This document shows, piece after piece, positions 58,240 through 64,000 of a stretch of 64,000 bases of DNA. Position 1 is the stretch's first letter; every line of letters starts with the position of its first letter. The translations under genes and the position numbers were made by a program. The stretch is taken from contig NC_087064.1 in assembly GCF_963678635.1 (NCBI RefSeq), forward strand, positions 42,981,380 through 43,045,379, given 5' to 3'. The notes under the pieces were generated by a model that ran no database searches, was not told the origin of the DNA, and saw only the letters and a list, made by a program, of their open reading frames with translations. The stretch is from Symsagittifera roscoffensis. Taxonomy: Eukaryota > Xenacoelomorpha > Acoela > Convolutidae.

Positions 58240-60295
58240 CAATATCTAACAGCAACAGTTTAAAGGTAACGAAAAACGTGATTGACTTATACTTTCGGAT
58301 TTAAATTTCAGATTTCCCAGGGAAAAAAATCACCTGATAATCCAGTTTTTTCAAATTGGGATAAGTTTATCTAATAAGTGAAAAAGTCATTTCAATTTAT
58401 GTTTCCTTGTGTTTATCAACTCGTTTCCAACGGAACATACAATTGGAAAATACAGTTTAACTTTTTTACAGAATCACTGAATCATAATAGCTTGATGCTT
58501 TGCTTGATAGTGAATTCAAACTAAAGCGCCATGATCTGCAAACTTCTCGGCGTAATGTTTGTCTTTCTCGGTTTTGGGACAATTTAAAAAAATTTAGGAA
58601 AGCAATTAATTTAAACTTTCTCAAATTGCTACACTGGTCAAAATCAAATCATTTTCAAATCGATTTTTCACTGTTCGTAAATGATGTTTTCGCTTGCTCT
58701 GAGTTGGTTTGGTCAGCCTCAAGTTTACTTTTTCGAGGTTTGACTTCTGATTTCTTTTTCAGTTCAGTTCATTTCCTTGTTAAAAGGAAGGCAAGCTTCA
58801 CTATCGAACAGCAAAACTTTTTTTTCGACGGAAGAGCTAGATATTGTTTGTCATTTGACACTGGCTATTTTTTAACAGCTCATTGGTCTATACTTTCGAA
58901 CATTGACTTTCGAAATTAAAAGAGTTAATAAAATTGATTGCCGAGTGTTTTTTTCAGTATGTTCGTCAGTTTTTCATTGAATGACTCTCAGGGAATAACT
59001 TCTCGAAAATATACAAGGGTATTGATATGCATCAGTTTCCCTTTGCCAGGCACTCAGCAACTAGCATTAAATGTTTTTTGTTCAATATGCCATTTTTCAG
59101 TAATTTTGATGTACTCTTGTTTGGAAAGGGCGGTCTCAATAACAATACCTAATTATGCATTTTCCCATGCACTGTCTGTCATTTTCAAGCACAAATTAAG
59201 GTATGAACCTTGGGGAATTTTTTGCTTCAGAATATAATTGGTATAATGTTCGAGAAGAATATAAGTTTTTTTTCTGAGTAGCATATTAACCAGCCGAATT
59301 ATAAAACAACTATCATGTAAAGCTGCCTAAAGTGCGTAACTGTTACATGATATTACGTAACAGTTACGCAAATCAAGCTAATCTCTTTCAAATGACGTAA
59401 ATTTTAGCTGGCTTGTTCATTACCCCACTCTTTTTCCTCACCCCACTTTCTACAGCCTTCGAAAAAGTGTTTGGTAGATTTTTGACACAATATTTCGGAT
59501 TTTTTTTTATAGTTTCTCTAGAAAACTACTTGTCCAAATCTGAGATTTTGGGTTCAACGGATAGAACAACTTGTGGGAAGCTCACTTGCACAAGCCGCTA
59601 CGCTCAATTTTTTTACACAAAGTTATGACCCTCGGAAAAGTCAAATTTTCGATTTTTTCTTACCGTTTTTGAAACTTTTTGACTGCTCTAAAAAACTACC
59701 CACCTAAATCTAGTGAGCAATGTTTGAAGCATATATCAACCTAACAAGCGTTTGTAATCACTCAAATTTTAAAAATGTTAAATTTTAATTACTCAAATTT
59801 TAAAAAGTAGTTGATAAAAATTATAAGATTTTGAAGTCGGGATTTTCTTTTCTTAGCTATAGGTCTGTTTTTGAAATTACCCTTGTCCTTCCGCATCAAT
59901 ACCAAAATTTCAAAAATTATCAAACTGTTTTTTCCAGCTTTATCTGGCCTTTAGTGTATGGGGTTGGGTTTTTTTTTGTTGTTTTTTAGTTTTTTTATTG
60001 TTTTTTTAAAGACGCTTCTGAAATTTATTTCAAAAGTTTAGTTTTTCTCAAAAACTACTCTGACGATTTTCAAAAAAGTGGTGCCAATGGAAATTCCGCC
60101 CACTCTCCTGTGTGCCTGCATAAACTCCTAGTCTCTTTTTACCTTGTTTCAATTTCTACAGCCTTCGAAAAAGTGTGTGGGTGGAATTTTTGACCCAAAT
60201 TTTTGAATGTTTTTAACCTTTTCTCGAAAACTACCCTCCCAAATCTGAGATTTTGGGTTCAACGGATAGAACAGGTTGTGGGAAGCTCCCCTGGA
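58240..60295. repeat. 2.06-kb tandem duplication, copy 1
   Basis: It starts around CTAACAGCAACAGTTTAAAG and is matched by 60296-62350 at an offset of about 2060 bp with scattered substitutions and small indels. The longest frame (58500-58919) contains KLLHWSKSNHFQIDFSLFVN, repeated in copy 2 but cut short there, so it is not clearly coding. A perfect 13-bp hairpin GCGTAACTGTTAC lies at 59334-59346/59357-59369. Confidence 0.8.
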
Positions 60296-62350
60296 AACTC
60301 CACTCTCTAACAGCAATAGTTTAAAGGCAAGGAAAAACGTGATTGACTTATACTTTCGGATTTGAATTTCAGATTTCCCAGGGGATGAAAAAATTCACCT
60401 GATAATCCAGTTTTTTCAAATTGGGTTAAGTTTATCTAATAAGTGAAAAAGTCATTTCAATTTATGTTTCCTTGTGTTTATCAACTCGTTTCCAACGGAA
60501 CATACAATTGGAAAACACAGTCAAACTTTTTTTACAGAATCACTGAATCATAATAGCTTGATGCTTTGCTTGATAGTGAATTCAAACTAAAGCGCCATGA
60601 TCTGCATACTTCTCGGCGTAATGTTTGTCTTTCTCGATTTTGGGACAATTTAAAAAAAATTTAGGAAAGCAATTAATTTAAACTTTCTCAAATTGCTACA
60701 CTGGTCAAAATCAAATCTTTTTCAAATCGATTTTTCACTGTTCGTAAATGATGTTTTCGCTTGCTCTGAGTTGGTTTGGTCAGCCTCAAGTTTACTTTTT
60801 CGAGGTTTGACTTTTGATTTCTTTTTCAGTTCAGTTCATTTCCTTGTTAAAAGGAAGGCAAGCTTCACTATCGAACAGCAAAACTTTTTTTCGACGGAAG
60901 AGCTAAATATTGTTTGTCATTTGACACTGCCTAATTTTTAACAGCTCATTGGTCTATACTTTCGAACATTGACTTTCTAAATTAAAAGAGTTAATAAAAT
61001 TGATTGCCGAGTGTTTTTTTTTTCAATATGTTCGTCAGTTTTTCATTGAATGACTCTCAGGGAATAACTTCTTGAAAATATACAAGGGTATTGATATGCA
61101 TCAGTTTCCCTTTGCCAGGCACTCAGCAAGTAGCGTTAAATTTTTTTTGTTCAATATGCCATTTTTCCAGTAATTTTGATGTACTCTTGATTGGAAAGGG
61201 CGGTCTCAATAACAATACCTAATTATGCATTTTCCCCATGCACTGTATGTCATTTTCAAGCACAATTTAAGGGATGAACCTTGGGGAATTTTTTGCTTCA
61301 GATTATAATTGGTATAATAATCGAAAAGAATAAAAGTTTATTTTCGGAGTAGCATATTAACCAGCCGAATTATAAAACAACTATCATGTAAAGCTGCCTG
61401 AAGTGCGTAACTGTTATATGATATTATGTAACAGTCACGCAAATCAAGCTTATATCTTTCTAATGACGTAAATTTCAGCTGACTTATTCATTACCCCACT
61501 CTTTTTCCTTACCCCACTTTCTACAGCCTTCGAAAAAGTTTGTGGGGGATTTTTGACACAATATTTAGGATTTTTTTATACTTTCTCTAGAAAACTACTT
61601 GTCAAAATCTGAGATATTGGGTTCAATAGATAGAACAACTTGTGGGAAGCTCCCTTGCACAAGCCGCTACGCTCAATTTTTTTACACAAAGTTATGACCC
61701 TCGGAAAAGTCAAATTTTCGATTTTTTCTTACCGTTTTTGAAACTTTTTGACTTCTCTGAACAATACCCACCTAAATCTAGTGAGCAATGTTTGAAGCAT
61801 ATTTCAACCTAACAAGCGTTTGTAATCACTCAAATTTTAAAGCAAATTGAAGTAGTTGATAAAAATTATAAGATTTTGAAGTCGGGATTTTCTTTTCTTT
61901 GCTATAGGTCTGTTTTTGAAATTACCCTTGTCCTTCCGCATCAATACTAAAATTTCAAAAATTATCAAACAGGTATTTTCCAGCTTTATCTGACCTTTAG
62001 CGTATGGATTTGGGTTTTTATTGTTGTTTTTTAGTTTTATTATTGTTTTTTTTTTAAAGTCGCTTCAGAAAATTTTTTCAAAAGTTTAGTTTTTCTCAAA
62101 AACTACTCTGCCGATTTTCAAAAAAGTGGTACCAATGAAAATTCCGCCCACTCTCCTGTGTGCCTGCATAAACTCCTAGTCTCTTTTTACCTTGCCCCAC
62201 TTTCTACAGCCTTCGAAAAAGTGTGTGGGTGGAATTTTTGACCCAAATTTTTGAATGTTTTTTACCTTTTCTCGAAAACTACCCTCCCAAATCTGAGATT
62301 CTGGGTTCAACGGATAGAACAGGTTGTGGGAAGCTCCCCTGCATAAGCGG
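60296..62350. repeat. 2.06-kb tandem duplication, copy 2
   Basis: Colinear with copy 1. The hairpin at 61404-61440 is imperfect here and the open frame (60693-60941) is shortened by an indel. After 62350 the ATCTGAGATTTTGGG motif appears once more (62465), so a third, short remnant follows. Confidence 0.8.
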
Positions 62351-62946
62351 TGAAGCCCAAATTTTTTTGCACAAAAACTTTGGTACTCGGAAATGTCGAA
62401 TTTTTGATTTTTTGACCTTTTTTTGAAACTGTCTTTTCTCGTCTTTTGACGTCATTACACTCACAAATCTGAGATTTTGGGTTCAACGGTTAGAAAAAGT
62501 TGTGGGAAATTCTCGAAACTTTTGAAACTTTTTGACTTCTATCGAGAAGTACCCACCCAAATGTAATGAGCAACGTTTTAAGCATCTTTCAATCTAACAA
62601 GCTCTTGTAATGACTTCAATTTTAAGAAAACTTGAAAACTTAACTTTAATGAAATTAACAGATTTTGAAGTCATTATATTGGGATTTACTTTTCTTTGCT
62701 AAAGGTCTGTTTTTGAAATTACCCTTGTCCTTTCGCATCAATACAAAAGTTTCAAAAATTATCAAACAGGAATTTCCAGCTTTAGCTGGCCTCTAGTTTT
62801 TAAGTGCTTGTGAAATAAGTGCTTTTTCAATTATAAGGTCGCGTGATTTCTCAAAAAGTCAACAAGCTGATGTTTTTTTATTTAGGATGTGTTTTGCCAG
62901 CTGTCTGCCAGAGTTTAGCTTTATTGTATGACTATGTTTACTGTAG

Positions 62947-63135
62947 AGACTCAGGTGACCAGATGAAATCCCCATCCTTTGTACCTCGTTTGGACTTTGA
63001 GGGAGGTGGGGGAAACGAGAACGAAGTTGCCGTGACTGCCAGTGCTAGAACACATGAATATAACTACAGGACTTGGGTTGAGAAGTCAGAGAGACGCAGG
63101 GTAGAAAGGGATAATAAACAGCGCCTGAACGCCCA
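62947..63135 (+). CDS. unrecognised host gene, coding exon 3
   Basis: The exon begins after the acceptor TTTACTGTAG. Its first base completes an Arg codon with the AG left by exon 2, then DSGDQMKSPSFVPRLDFEGG, NENEVAVTASARTHEYNYRT and WVEKSERRRVERDNKQRLNA follow. It ends at the donor GCCCA|GTGAGT with two bases left over, so a further exon in phase 2 is expected beyond 64000. The C-terminal part is very basic and probably helical. Other acceptors nearby (62885, 62900, 62911) would not fit the phase. Function unknown. Confidence 0.65.
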
Positions 63136-63560
63136 GTGAGTGTTCCTAGTCTACTATGATAATACTTAGATTATCTGATATTAGGTCTTGGTGATTTTTT
63201 GGTGTGTTATTTTTTTGGTGATTTTTCGCTGTTTCACTTTAGATTTCTTTTCAAGTTCACTTCATTTCCTTTCTTGAAAGAAAGGCAAACTCCACTGTCG
63301 AACAGCAGAAATGAAAAACGTGATTGACTTGTAATTTTGAAAACGGAATTTAATTATCAGATTAACCAACGAAATTAAAAGTTTTTTATTGATCCAGTTT
63401 TCCCAAATTGTGTCATTTTTAATCGAGCTTTAAGGGCACCTTTTTTTTCTTTGATATTCAATTTTTTCTAAAAGCAATTCGGTGTTTTTTTCTGTTTAAT
63501 TGCATTCATTGACTCTTTTCGAACTGCCTGTTGGCTGTTTGTTTTGTTGTTGTTTTAGCC
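63136..63560. other. intron sequence with dispersed repeats
   Basis: Contains another diverged copy of the block TTCATTTCC..AAAGGAAAGGCAAACTCCAC with AAAAACGTGATTGACTT, also seen at 57650, 58210, 58760 and 60320. No gene. Confidence 0.5.
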
Positions 63561-63835
63561 CAATATTTGGGGCGCGTCCGGTTTGTTTTCGCCGAGTCTA
63601 AGGAACGTTGCAGCCTCTATCGGCTGGAGCCACACGTCTATTAATAAACGGAGCAGCCCAGTCGATTTGGCTGCTCCGAAAACAAAAACCCGATTCGATT
63701 ATGCTCTCTGCACTCCAAAAAACGGTATGGTTTGCAAAGGTGCCATTTGCAGCGACTAATCCCTCGTTGGGTGAATCGCGAGAATGCGGCAACTCAGGCC
63801 CGAACTTTTGTTTTGTCGGATTGATTACTACCGTT
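63560..63835. other. GC-rich island with a perfect hairpin
   Basis: This stretch is markedly richer in GC than its surroundings and contains CGGAGCAGCC (63649-63658) and GGCTGCTCCG (63669-63678), a 10-bp stem with a 10-base loop. GTTTGTTTTCG near 63576 pairs imperfectly with CGAAAACAAAAAC near 63677. Both strands are open for about 85-99 codons. It could be a small non-coding RNA, an inserted element or an exon; none can be decided. Confidence 0.4.
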
Positions 63836-63972
63836 GATAGTGTTTTTTTTTTCATTTGTATTTATAAATTTACGACTTCTGACATTGCATTATTTCTATT
63901 ATTTTAATTTTTTTTCGGCTTGAAAGTTCTATTGATTATTTTCGTAACTTGGAAAGTTACTAATTCTGATGT

Positions 63973-64000
63973 TATATATATATATATATATATATATATA
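63973..64000. repeat. TA microsatellite
   Basis: Fourteen TA dinucleotides run to the end of the window; the full length is not known. Confidence 0.95.

Larger units (their letters stand above)
56105..62946 (+). other. intron 2 of the split gene
   Basis: GT-AG intron of 6842 bp. It contains a 2.06-kb tandem duplication (58240-62350) and recurrent short motifs such as AGAGTAATGAACG(T/A)A(A/G)TGA (56390, 57573) and ATCTGAGATTTTGGGTTCAA (59539, 60247, 62465, with variants). A minus-strand frame 57401-57769 ending RRNLRTHGLGPPTLKEIRAT has unusual, protein-like composition but no recognised family. Confidence 0.6.

Noticed and set aside
58500..58919. 139-residue frame as a nested gene in intron 2
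   Set aside because: The duplicate at 60693 is cut by indels and no motif or splice signal supports coding.
63608..63907. Two overlapping frames of 85 and 99 residues
   Set aside because: Opposite-strand frames are equally open in a short GC-rich patch, so neither is favoured.

Overview
The window is AT-rich eukaryotic DNA, almost certainly from an animal. It has GT-AG introns, many decayed transposable elements and no bacterial-style gene packing. The element types are a Gypsy element with a long tether after RNase H, a Penelope-like reverse transcriptase (RT) carrying a PHD-type zinc finger, and a Polinton-like B-family DNA polymerase. This mix reminds me most of cnidarian genomes. That assignment is an inference from element flavour, not a proof.

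Layout. 1-8 kb: gene-poor sequence with foldback MITEs, tRNA-derived SINE pieces and simple repeats. 8.0-20.2 kb: a plus-strand, heavily decayed Gypsy-like element whose gag-protease-RT segment is amplified in tandem (a truncated unit plus units of about 2.1 kb). 20.2-31.5 kb: Polinton-like coding remnants. From 22.1 kb there is a tandem duplication of about 4.7 kb; each copy holds an intact minus-strand ORF and a plus-strand polymerase exonuclease fragment joined directly to Penelope-like RT sequence. 31.5-32.36 kb: the rest of the Penelope-like RT, ending tail-to-tail against a second, minus-strand Gypsy element (32.36-38.05 kb) with frameshifted gag, protease, RT and RNase H. 38.3-39.2 kb: two abutting minisatellites built on one core (21-bp and 15-bp periods). 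39.2-42.4 kb: unassigned DNA, a 69-bp triplicate and the 3' part of a LINE RT on the minus strand. 42.97-43.54 kb: a Tc1/mariner-like foldback element between TA dinucleotides.

The one probable host gene is on the plus strand: three coding exons at 43784-43870, 55845-56104 and 62947-63135, whose splice phases match (0, then 2). It encodes at least 178 residues, continues past the window, and I do not recognise it. Intron 1 (about 12 kb) is made of roughly 4-kb tandem units; intron 2 (about 6.8 kb) holds a 2.06-kb tandem duplication.

The recurring theme is local tandem duplication of already dead sequence. No complete, functional mobile element is present. The most unusual objects are the duplicated polymerase-exonuclease/Penelope chimera, the ORF that stays open beside it in both copies, and the internally amplified Gypsy body.
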